This document shows, piece by piece, positions 46,993 to 56,460 of a stretch of DNA of 64,000 nt. How positions within the stretch are numbered: position 1 is the first letter of the stretch; each line of letters opens with the position of its first letter. The notes beneath the pieces were generated by a model that worked only from the letters and a program-made list of their open reading frames with translations, did not search any database and was not told where the DNA came from. The stretch comes from Knoxdaviesia capensis. Taxonomy: Eukaryota; Ascomycota; Sordariomycetes; Microascales; Gondwanamycetaceae. The translations under genes were made by a program, and so were the position numbers. Location: contig LNGK01000004.1 of assembly GCA_001510575.1 (NCBI GenBank), positions 2,598,579-2,662,578 on the forward strand, written 5' to 3'.

Positions 46993-49929
46993 ATGGCCAT
47001 GCCTTCTTCCAAAGATAAAGAGAAGGAACCCGAGTCCGATCGGGCTCGTGAGAAGCGCCACCGCAGCAAGACGGAAAAGTCCTCCCGGCTTGGATCTCTC
47101 ATTGGCGAGGACGACCAATCTTTGCTTTCCCACCACCGCTCTACCCATTCCTCCGTTCACAAAAAGGCTTCGCGATCGAAAACCAAACTCTCCGACAGCG
47201 AATCGAATGTCCCATCCGCCTCCCGCCGCAAGAGCCACAAATCCCGATCGTCCAGGAAGACCGGCGAGAACGACCCCGACGATGACGACGAGTTTGTCGA
47301 TGCTGAGGAGGAGCCCTCAACCCTAGGCCCCGACGATGGCGCCACCGACCTACCCGACCGGACTATGCCCATCCCTAACCCATCGGCAGAGAACCTGTTA
47401 CCCGGACTGTCTCGCAGCCTCAATCTCAGCTCCGACCGCGTGTCTCTGCCGTATCCGTCGTTCAGCCGCGCCCACAGCAAGGAACAAGTGCAAAGCCGCG
47501 AGAATCTATCGACCACTTCGAAGCCCGGCCCGTTGACCCCCGATCCCACTGATGTGGGCTCCAAAGAAGCCAAGGAATCCAAGGAGAAGCGGTCCAGTCA
47601 CAGCTCTACTAGCCAACGGAGACGGTCACGGTCGGTCGATGCTGGGACTTCCCAAGTCTCACCTCCCGCTCCGGAGCGGAGACGGTCTTCGAAATCCCAC
47701 CTCAAGGACACCCGCCCACCCAGCCCTCCGGATACCGACTTCACCGCCTCAAGAGACCGGGATCGGCCCATGAGTCCGCTGGCTTCCAGCAACCGCTCGG
47801 GTCCCGAGCCGCGGTCGTCCCGTGTATCCAGCGTCCGTCGGTCGGACTCGAGAAATCTGGATCGGCCCCAGGTGGGCTCGGGTGGGTCAAGATCGTCCAG
47901 CAAGGCGACGTTCAAACCGGCGACACCCAGGCCAGCCGTTCCGAAGCACTCCCATTCGAGAGACTCGCTGCTCCATGAGGAACGCCGTCTCGGTGAGCCG
48001 TCCCGGACATCGTCCAGCCGCAGCAAGCGGAGCACCTCCAAACGGACCGAGCAGATCGAGATTGAAGATATCGGATCGTCTCCCGAAAGCGTCGGCGACT
48101 CGTCGCCGAAGACGCCTACTCTTAACCCGCAGTTCCCTCACTCCATGAACCATCACCCTCATGGCAAGAGCCTACCTCCCCAACCTGTCACCATTCCGAG
48201 CACATCAGATCTAGGTGTGCATAACCAGCCTCACCCCATGACCTCTCCTGGCGACGGCCCATATCCTCCCCCACCGCCACCTCCGCCGCCACCGCCCATG
48301 CTGGCCATCCACGATCCCCCGAAGGTCGACTATCTCCTCCAAAACGGAGGTCTCCCCTATTCTGTTCCCCGGAACTTCCTCGCTGTTATCCCCCCTCACT
48401 TCAACACTAACCGATCCGGCGTCACGATTAACCCACCCCTTGTTGGCGCCGAGAAATTCTTCACTCCCTTCTTCACCCTGCTGGAGCAGTACAACGCAGT
48501 TTTGAACAAACATGGCTCCATTGCCGTGGCCACCGGCCACCGGTCGGTTGCGCGACGCCTGCTCGACAGATTGGAGCATGTGTTTTCGCGCGACCTGCCC
48601 GCCAATGGGTGCACGTGCATCGTGTGCGAGACGTCGGGCCGTGAAGGACTCGGCCTGACATGGGGCGAGGTGCTCGAATGGGTCAGCGGGCGCGTGGAGC
48701 TGCCGTCGTGGCCGCCGTTCGACCTGGGCGATCTGAGCACGCGGGCGGCCGAGATCCGTCAGGAGGTGCCGGAGCGGCCGGCGTCCCCGGTCAAGCTTGA
48801 CCCGGACCTGGCGGAGGAGTTCCGCGAGCACTATCTCAGGCAGACGCAAAAGGTGCGGCATGCTGTCGATAAGTGGCTCTCGCGGTGCTCGGAGGCGCCG
48901 GCCACGCCGCCTCAGGAAGTCGACGACGAAACCCTGACCTTTGCCATCCTCACCAACCTGCAGCACGACGAGCAGCCGTATTTCAACGCGCTGCTGAGCG
49001 GATCGAAGGAGCTGCAGCCGGCGCTGCGAGCGCCCACGCCGATGCGCAAGGCGCGGCCCGAGTACCTGGTGCGCATTGGTCTCTCGCTGCAGCGGCTGTA
49101 TGGGCTGCCGCAGGCGCCGCGCGACGCGGAGACGGCGGTGTATCTTATCAAGAACCGGCAGACCCACGACCTGCTGACGGCCATCAACAACATCAACCCG
49201 TCGGAGTGGGAGATTCTGACGTCGGGGCGGTTCGACGGGTTCCTGTGGTCGGGCGCAGACGGCGACGACGTGCTGACGCCGATTGCAGAGAGCCGGTCGG
49301 GGGCGACGGATGAGCTGTTTGCGCGGCGCATGGGCATGAGTCCCGGCGGCGGGCGCAACTCGCGCGTGGTCACGCCGATGCGGCCGTTCAGCCGCGGCAA
49401 CACGGCCACTCCCGCGTCGTTTGTCAGCGGCACCAGCACGTCGCAGCAGCCGAACCGGCAGGCGGTGTCGGTGGACGAGGAGGCGGAGATTGCGATGCTG
49501 ACGGAGCTGGAGCTGGACATCTACAACGGCATGGAGGCGCTGGAGGACGCGTTCGAGGCGCTGCACCGCAAGGCCGAGGCGGTGCGGTCGGCGCTGCGGC
49601 AGCGCGGCGCGGGCCTGTTGCAGAACATGCAGATCCGGCGGCGCATCGACGTGTTCCCGCCGCCCGGGTCGGGCAACTCGCTGTCCAGCAGCGCAGCCGG
49701 CATGATGCCCGAGCGGTCGTTTGGGGCCGACACGCCGGGGTACGGCGGTGCTGGGGGTGGGTGGGACGATACGGTGAGCGAGAGTGATTGGGGCGGCATG
49801 GATGCGATGTCGATCCACCCGGAGGACAGCGCGAGTAACGTGGCGAGCTCGCGGCACCGGCGGCCCAAGCGGCGGCACGAGCGGCGCACGCCGGCGCCGA
49901 TTGAGGAGGATGAGCGGGAGTACCGGTGA
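46993..49929 (+). CDS. Unrecognised 978-aa protein with a conserved-looking core and cysteine cluster
   Basis: A single exon begins at the first ATG after a long pyrimidine leader (MAMPSSKDKEKEPES). The open frame extends upstream without an ATG. Residues 1 to about 420 are Ser/Arg/Lys-rich and disordered (KSSRLGSLIGEDDQSLLSHH and many RRRS/RSS patches), then a run of prolines. The folded core, about 435-760, includes YLLQNGGLPYSVPRNFLAVI, GAEKFFTPFFTLLEQYNAVL and a NGCTCIVCETSGREG cluster (CxCxxC). It continues through LTWGEVLEWVSGRVELPSWP and ILTNLQHDEQPYFNALLSGS to LVRIGLSLQRLYGLPQAPRD. A coiled-coil-like segment (ELELDIYNGMEALEDAFEAL) lies near 835-885, and the tail is basic then acidic. 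No family is assigned. The Ser/Arg-rich head and coiled coil suggest a scaffold or nuclear protein. Codon bias is strong through the second half. Confidence 0.8.
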   Translation: MAMPSSKDKEKEPESDRAREKRHRSKTEKSSRLGSLIGEDDQSLLSHHRSTHSSVHKKASRSKTKLSDSESNVPSASRRKSHKSRSSRKTGENDPDDDDEFVDAEEEPSTLGPDDGATDLPDRTMPIPNPSAENLLPGLSRSLNLSSDRVSLPYPSFSRAHSKEQVQSRENLSTTSKPGPLTPDPTDVGSKEAKESKEKRSSHSSTSQRRRSRSVDAGTSQVSPPAPERRRSSKSHLKDTRPPSPPDTDFTASRDRDRPMSPLASSNRSGPEPRSSRVSSVRRSDSRNLDRPQVGSGGSRSSSKATFKPATPRPAVPKHSHSRDSLLHEERRLGEPSRTSSSRSKRSTSKRTEQIEIEDIGSSPESVGDSSPKTPTLNPQFPHSMNHHPHGKSLPPQPVTIPSTSDLGVHNQPHPMTSPGDGPYPPPPPPPPPPPMLAIHDPPKVDYLLQNGGLPYSVPRNFLAVIPPHFNTNRSGVTINPPLVGAEKFFTPFFTLLEQYNAVLNKHGSIAVATGHRSVARRLLDRLEHVFSRDLPANGCTCIVCETSGREGLGLTWGEVLEWVSGRVELPSWPPFDLGDLSTRAAEIRQEVPERPASPVKLDPDLAEEFREHYLRQTQKVRHAVDKWLSRCSEAPATPPQEVDDETLTFAILTNLQHDEQPYFNALLSGSKELQPALRAPTPMRKARPEYLVRIGLSLQRLYGLPQAPRDAETAVYLIKNRQTHDLLTAINNINPSEWEILTSGRFDGFLWSGADGDDVLTPIAESRSGATDELFARRMGMSPGGGRNSRVVTPMRPFSRGNTATPASFVSGTSTSQQPNRQAVSVDEEAEIAMLTELELDIYNGMEALEDAFEALHRKAEAVRSALRQRGAGLLQNMQIRRRIDVFPPPGSGNSLSSSAAGMMPERSFGADTPGYGGAGGGWDDTVSESDWGGMDAMSIHPEDSASNVASSRHRRPKRRHERRTPAPIEEDEREYR

Positions 49930-51120
49930 TGATGTGATGTTACGCTAGGGCTGGTCTAAGGAAGAAAGTGCGGGCTCTGGGAAGCTGGGCATTGTTTGTT
50001 TGTTTGCACTTTTCTCTGTACTACTGCTTCGCGTGAGGCATGTGCCCGGTCGTCTCGTTGTGTTTCTTTTCCATCTTCTAACTTGCATGGGGATGGGATC
50101 TCGGGGTTTTCTGTTTTTATTCGTACGGTGTGCATAACCGCCCACACATACACACGCCACCACCCACGGCCGCTTGCACCTGGGGCATTGGAAGATTGTT
50201 TACGCGGCTTTAATGTCAATGATACCACTGTACTGTGTTTTTGATGGGATAGTCACAGGATGGAGAGAGCGGGGTGATGCACTTGAGAGAGAGTTTGGAA
50301 CTATGTACGTGGGCTTTTTGTTGAGGGGGTGTGTGGTTGCTACAATATATAACATGTGTGGGGATTTATCTGGTCGTGGAAATGAAGCCGCATTTGAGTG
50401 GATGTTATGTGTGGAACGTGAGTTCACGGAGGATGTGCTAGCTTCGTCAGACGGCAGTAAGGATAGAGAGGTCATGGGCTATGAAGGTCTCGTTGCAAGA
50501 CGTTTAACACCACCTTCGAGCTTTCTGGTCCCCTCCCACGATCTAAACCCCAGCTGAGATATATATACTCTTGAATAAGACCGTGACTTTCAGGATCTTG
50601 AAGCCCGGCTCCGCAGCCCAAAAAGCAAAACCAAAAACATAAAATAAAATTTAAAAATAAAAATAAAAATAAAAATAAAAAACAACCCCCCCATGGCTTA
50701 TCACGTATCAGGTGCGGGGACACATTTGGCCCGATAAGCCGTTATCGGCGTGTCCCTACTGGCCAGATTACACGCCCGGTGTTATCAGCGCGTGCTGATT
50801 GGCCCGCAGACATAGCCCCCGCGAAAGGCACAGTTTGGCCCATACGAAACTTCTCCTGCTCTGACATCGTCGTCATCTGTGTAGCTCTGCTCTTGGTTTT
50901 CCATACGTTGGGTTTAGGTTCGCTGTGTTTCTTCCAACTTTTGAACGGTCCTCTGTGTTTGTAATCGGTTCCTATTTCTGGTGTCTCCTTTTCTCTCTCG
51001 CGTTTTCCTTTCTGTTCTCTCTCTTCCTTCTACTCCTTACTACCTTGCCTCCACCGGCACCCTTGCAAGCACGCGTGGGAGATCCCGGAGCTCCCGTTTG
51101 CGCGCAGGCAGTCCCAAAAG
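49930..51120. other. Intergenic region, 1.2 kb
   Basis: The region lies between two plus-strand genes. It includes an A-rich TAAAAA tract (about 50639-50681) and a T/C-rich leader before 51121. No gene is supported. Confidence 0.7.
50639..50681. repeat. TAAAAA-type low-complexity tract
   Basis: Tandem AAAATA/TAAAAA units. Confidence 0.85.
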
Positions 51121-52080
51121 ATGGCCCACGACGAGGAAGTCCACGAGGTATGGCCCGTAGCCCCGATCCCCGCCGGCGGACCTTTGCCCGCTGCGTCAAG
51201 CCCCGTCGCCGCTGTTGTCTTCTAACTGGCCGTTCGTTGGGGGGTGATCTTCTTGTGTGCAGGGCGCCTCCATCCAGGAGCAGCTGATCGAAGCCTGCCG
51301 CCGCAACAACACCGACCTGCTGGCCGAGCTGATCGAGAGCGTGGCCGACGAGGCCAAGCTGACGCGGCTGCTGAACGAGACCACCACCGTCATGGGCAAC
51401 CACCTGTACCACGAGGCGGCGTCGCGGGGAAACTGTGAGTGGTGCTTGTTTGTTCCTGTCGTGAGATCAGGAAATGGGGGCAGAGGAGCACAGAGGAAGC
51501 TTCGAGGACACACGAAGAGCCAACGACTGACACACACACACACACACACACACACACCGCAGACGAGGTCATCGACATGCTCCTCGACCAACCCAACTTC
51601 GAATGCGACCCGACCACCCGCACAGAGCGCGACACGCCGCTGCACGCGGCAATCCGCTGGATCAACTCCGAGCCGCCGGCGCAGCGCGCCTTCGGCGCCG
51701 CCCTCGTCGAGATGATGCTCGAGGCCGGCTCCAGCACGCGCGCCAAGAACCGCGCCGGGCTCACGCCCTACCAGCTCGTCGATCCGCGCAATGCCGAGCT
51801 GCGCGACCTGATCCAGAAGCACGAGTACGCCGTGATGAACGCCGGCGATTTCGTCGTCGCCGACGACGACCGCGGCGGCCGCGCCGGTCTGGCCGCCGCG
51901 CCGATGACCCCCGCCGCTGCGCCGCCCCCGTTGCCCGCCACTGCGGCCCCCGGGCTGCCCCCGCCGCCGCCGCCGCCTGTGCAGTACGCCGCCGCCGACG
52001 ACGACGATGCGGAGTTTAGTGGGAGTGATGAGGAGGAGCGGGCGGAGTGGGAGCGCAGGAAGCGGAGCGGCCGGCGGTGA
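51121..52080 (+). CDS. Ankyrin-repeat protein, YAR1-like, 238 aa
   Basis: Exons are 51121-51147, 51263-51434 and 51563-52080, with donors GTATGG and GTGAGT and matching phases. The first exon codes only MAHDEEVHE. Ankyrin-type helices follow: SIQEQLIEACRRNNTDLLAE, GNHLYHEAASRGNYEVIDML (crossing intron 2), DTPLHAAIRWINSEPPAQR and TPYQLVDPRNAELRDLIQK. The C-terminus has an Ala/Pro-rich linker and an acidic/basic end (DDDDAEFSGSDEEERAEWER). The compact ankyrin set plus an acidic tail resembles fungal YAR1, the chaperone of ribosomal protein Rps3 in 40S assembly. That assignment is by resemblance and not certain, since ankyrin repeats are widespread. A generic ankyrin protein is the alternative. 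Intron 2 contains an unusual CA repeat directly before its 3' splice site. Confidence 0.85.
51531..51556 (+). repeat. (CA)13 microsatellite inside intron 2 of the ankyrin gene
   Basis: The repeat fills the space between a CTGAC branch-point-like sequence (51527-51531) and the CAG acceptor (51560-51562), where a pyrimidine tract would be usual. Confidence 0.95.
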
Positions 52081-53041
52081 GAGCGGCCGGACACACATTC
52101 ACACACAGCCGTCCATTTATCACTCTTCCTGTACTTACCCCCCCGCCTCCTCCCCCTCCTTCTCTTGCGATGCGGTCTCTGAGAGGTTGCCCCACATCGA
52201 TCCTCCAACGAGCACGTGCTGGGGAACGCAAACGCATCTTGAACGGTGCGGTGCACCATATCATGACGTCCCCTATTTATATACGTGCCACCTGCACATG
52301 AATTTACAGTTTCCTTTTTTGTTCTAGGATAGAATAAGCTAGTTTATTCTAATATGAGCGTATTGTCTTGGCCTTTAGAGTATTCATTCCAAAAGCAGGC
52401 CCTCGCTGTTCTCCTTACTATGATTATATCCTGTCAAAGAATCCTGTAGTACGCGTACATCTCCTTGTCTACATCTCCTTGTCGGCTCAGTCATTCTAGA
52501 AGGCATTGACTAGTATCTGACACCTGCTCCCAGCTGTCTCAAGGAATCACAGGAGCACATTCATATATTCTATAAACACAAACCATTCAAGCTTGAGGAC
52601 CTCTTTATTTTACGGATATCATTATCATTCCTAGAACCCGAAGAGCTTAGATAGAACTATAAACGGACCATAAGAAAAGGTGCCAGGGGTAGATTATAGA
52701 AAGAGGAAGCCCCAGAACGAAACAGAAAGCCAAAGGAATGAAGGGAAATCAAGAGACTGGCCCAGCTGTCCGAAGACACGACATCGGCAAATGAATGTGT
52801 GGCTAGCCATGCTAAAAAGAAAGACGAGATCATCCATCAAAATTAAAATATCATCAAACAGCAGAAAGCCAAGCCTCAAAGCCAGAAACCAAAGCAGACA
52901 AAACGATCTTTAGGAACTATGAAAAACAAAAGAGGAGAAAAAACCAGACAGAAAAGTTGGCATGAAGCATGATATATATGTAAACAAAAAAGGAAGAAAA
53001 AAAGAACGCGCCATGACACAGGTGTTTTTTTTTTTTTTGCT
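52081..53041. other. Convergent 3' intergenic region with an AT-richer island
   Basis: This is the shared 3' flank of convergent genes. From about 52320 the sequence becomes AT-richer than its surroundings. One plus-strand frame (about 52528-52845) is unusually protein-like but carries several stops (see findings). No intact gene is seen. Confidence 0.65.
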
Positions 53042-56000
53042 CTACCTGAAGCGAGCCCGGCATCTTCCCATAACCTCTCCTTGGCAGACCAGCTCGGCAC
53101 TAAACTCGGATCCGTCCAAAGTCAGGTAGATATCGAAGTACACACGGTAGAAGGTTCCCTGGGGGGTTTCCATGCGCTCAAAGTCCTTCTCCAGGTTCTT
53201 GCGGGAGAGGTCGGAAGTCAGGGTGACAACCTCCTTGATGCCTGTGTTCGTTGAGAGAAAAGTGGCAGATTAGTCAAATGCTCCTTTAGGAGTAATACGA
53301 AGCGATTCCATGGGTGATATATAACTTACGGGGATCCTTGGTGTACTCGGGGCAGATATCCTCGTCGCAGGCATACAGGATATCCTCGTACATCAGAGTG
53401 GCACCCGGGGCAACCTGGCGGAAGAAGGAAACCTTGACCGGCTCGCCAATCTTGACCTTTTGGCCCTTCTGCACGAAAATCTGGCGCGTGAACTTGCACC
53501 GGTCCTTGCCGTCGAGCGACGGCACTCGGTACGCCTCGGGGTGGTATCCCTCCTTGAACGGCTGCAGGGTAGCCATCAGGTAGTGACGACGGGCCACACG
53601 GTGCGTAATGACACGCTCGGTAATACCGGCCGTCACCGCACCCTTGACAATTGCCGCCACCGAGTCCATGGGGCGCACCACCTTGGACTGGAACTGCGGG
53701 GGAACGTGCAGCTTGATCTGCTGGAAGAGGTACTCGGAGGCTCCGAATCCACCGACAACCAGGATGTTCTGGAGCGTCCGGTTCTGGGCCTGGATGGCAA
53801 TGATCTGGTTGCGCACAAGCTCGAGAATGCGGTTGACCACAGGCTCGAAGCACTGCAGAATCTCCTCGTTGGTGAAGGTCATGTAGCCCTCCTCGATGCC
53901 GGCCTCGGGGAACTCGGCCTCAATGCCAACATCGACGGCCCACTTCTGGCCGTTGTTGCGGAAATCGGCCTTGATACGGTTCTCGAAATCCATGATGCAC
54001 TTGGCATACACACGGCCAGCAGTCTTGGAGCCATCAGGCAGCTTCATCTTGCGGATCTTGGTGCGGAGAATGTTGCTAAAGTTGCGGTTGAGGGCAGTGG
54101 ATCCGCACGAATCTCCCGATCCGGCGGTACACTCGGCCACCGTGAACGGGTTCTCATCCTCGACTTCGTAGGCAATCAAATCGACGGTACCACCGCCACA
54201 GTCGACAATCAGCACGGCATCGTGAACCTTCAGGTTCAACAGACCGGTCTTGGAGCAGAAGAGAGCGGCGGCTTCGGGCTCGGAAATCAGCGTTAACCGG
54301 TTGTCGTTCTCGTCTCGCAGGAAGCCGGCCTGGATGGCGGCGGCTCTGGTTGCGGCCTTTCCGGCGTCGTTCCAGATGGCCGGGACTGTCAGGTAGTAGC
54401 GGATGTTGCGCTCCTCGCGGTTAAACACCTCGCCGAGAGTCTTCTGCAGAGCGGCGCGCATGGCCTGGCGCAGCTTGAACAGGTAGTCCGCAGCCACATC
54501 GATCTCGGACTTTCCAGGGGGCAGAGGGGGCAGGTTGATGGGGTCAATGTAGGTGTTGCCACTCAGCATCAGCTGGAGCTTGAACCACTCGACCTTCTGC
54601 ACGCCCGGCTTGGGGTATCCGGTCGGGGCCAGGGCATCAGCGATGTCAGGGCCCCAGCCAACCACCTTCTGGTACTGGTCATAATACAAAACAGTGGGAA
54701 TCTGCAGAGCAAGTGATAGCTCGAAATTAGTATTATGGTTTTGTTTTTCTTTTTTTTTTTGATATTTTATTTTGCACAATCTTTTGTTTTTTTTTCTCCC
54801 CAATTTCCCGTCGCCAAACGCAAGTCTAGCAAGGATGGGATCTCGCCGGGCGATAAATTATGGAACAGGGCGAGAAAAGGAGGGGTAAAAAGATAATGGG
54901 ACATGAATTCTCACAACATACCTTCTGCTTGGTGTAGGATCCAGCACCGGGCCATTCGGTGATAATATCCTCCTTGGCCTGGTCGTTGGTCGCGAAAGCG
55001 AAAGCAACACCGGAGAAGGTGGTTCCCTGAATAGCAGTCAAGACGATGATGTTAGTGGTGTTATTGACAAGTGGATGAGAACTTATGGGCGAGACGGCCA
55101 GTCGGCCAGGGTTGGCCGTCAACGGCAAACAGCACGGCCAATTGTCTTGTGTTTGGGTCTAGTGGTGTTTCATTGCAGTGGCATTTCGAGACAGTAGAGT
55201 TCGGATTGGTTGACGAATTGTGTCTCGATCGGTCGAGTGTGGGGTTGTCACGGATTGTTCGCGAATGTTTTGATATCGGACTCCTCTCGGTATCTCAACC
55301 CCACGCCAGTTGTTGCGTAGGCATTCAACGAAAAGAAACACACATGAAAGAGAAAGATAATAAAAAAAACTTACAAAGTCAATGCCGACGATCAGCTGGG
55401 CCTTGCTCCGGCTGTTGCCCTCAACCTCGGCAGCGGGGTTGGCGACAGCAGCACCCGGAGGAGGGATCTGCGGGCGAAAACCCTGATTGGGGTAACCGCC
55501 ACCGTATCCAGGAGGGCCGGCCATCTGTTGCTGGCCACCCATCTGGGGCGGGTACCCGGGAACGGGAGCGCCGGTGTTGATGGGCGGAGGGCCACCCACC
55601 ATCTGCGATGGCGGGCCGCGGCCGGGAACGCCAACCATTGGGCTTGTACGGCCGAGAGTGTCGGGATTGGGCGGAAAGTTCTGGTTGTAGCTGGGAGGGC
55701 GGTTTCCGGCGCCTTGATGGTTCATGGGGGCGAGGTTGTTCGGGGCGGTCGCAGGGTTGACGCCGCCGATGGAGGATCGGGCAGCGGCCGATTGCGGCGG
55801 GGCGGAGGCGGGGTTGAAGGGGGGATGGATGTTGAGAGGGTTGAGACGCTGAGCCTGCTGCTGTTGCTGTTGCTGTTGTTGAAGCGAAAGCTGTTGTTGA
55901 TACTGTAGCTGCTGCTGGTGCTGCGAGAGTGGTCTCTGCTGTTGCAACTGGGGCTGCTGGGGAGGAAGAGATTGAGGCCGCTGCTGTTGCAGGTGTTGCT

Positions 56001-56460
56001 GGTGCGGGTGCTGTTGCTGCTGCTGTTGCTGGGGGTTGATGTTGAGCGGATTAACCGACGCAATGGGAGGCAGTTGGGGAATTTGCGACGGAGGAGCAGG
56101 AGACGGAGAAGTCGAAGAAGGAGGAAGATGTTGTTGTTGCTGTTGTTGTTGTTGTTGAAGTTGTTGTTGGGATGGTGGAGGTGGTGGTTGGAAGGGGTTT
56201 TGGGGTTGGGGGGAAGAGGAAGAAGAAGTGGAGGGGACGGAAAGCGGCTGAAGGTGCTGGTGCTGTTGTTGCAGGTGGTGGTGCGGCTGGACTAATTGTT
56301 GCTGCGCAGACGAAGGCGGCTGTGGCGGAGGAGGGGTTTGGTTTTGAGAGGGGTCGGGGGGAGTTGGAGGCGCCGACGACGAAGGAAGTTGAAAGGTGGA
56401 GGACGACGATTTGCGTTTGCCGAAGCCGAAAGCTTTCAGACGTGAGTTCCGAGAATTCAT
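53042..56460 (-). CDS. Divergent Hsp70-like (HSPA12-type) ATPase with long Q/P-rich N-terminus, 920 aa
   Basis: Exons on the minus strand are 56460-55375, 55026-54922, 54701-53330 and 53241-53042, all GT-AG with matching phase. The first exon codes a 350-residue low-complexity head: Ser/Pro-rich, then Gln-rich with many poly-Q runs, then Gly/Pro/Met-rich. The actin-like/Hsp70 ATPase fold starts at its end. Phosphate motif 1 is IVGIDFGTTFSGVAFAF (357-373, split by intron 1). Phosphate motif 2 is VDCGGGTVDL (563-572). The adenosine motif is ILVVGGFGASEYL (about 710-722). There is no canonical Hsp70 peptide-binding domain; the last 150 residues are a small beta-rich end. This matches the fungal HSPA12-like group, whose clients are poorly known. 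The head could drive condensation or prion-like assembly, which is inference. MNSRNSRLKAFGFGK is the first ATG; the upstream open frame has none. Confidence 0.88.

Noticed and set aside
48211..49878. 555-codon frame opposite the 978-aa gene
   Set aside because: Arg/His/Pro-rich antisense shadow of GC-biased codons; no motif.
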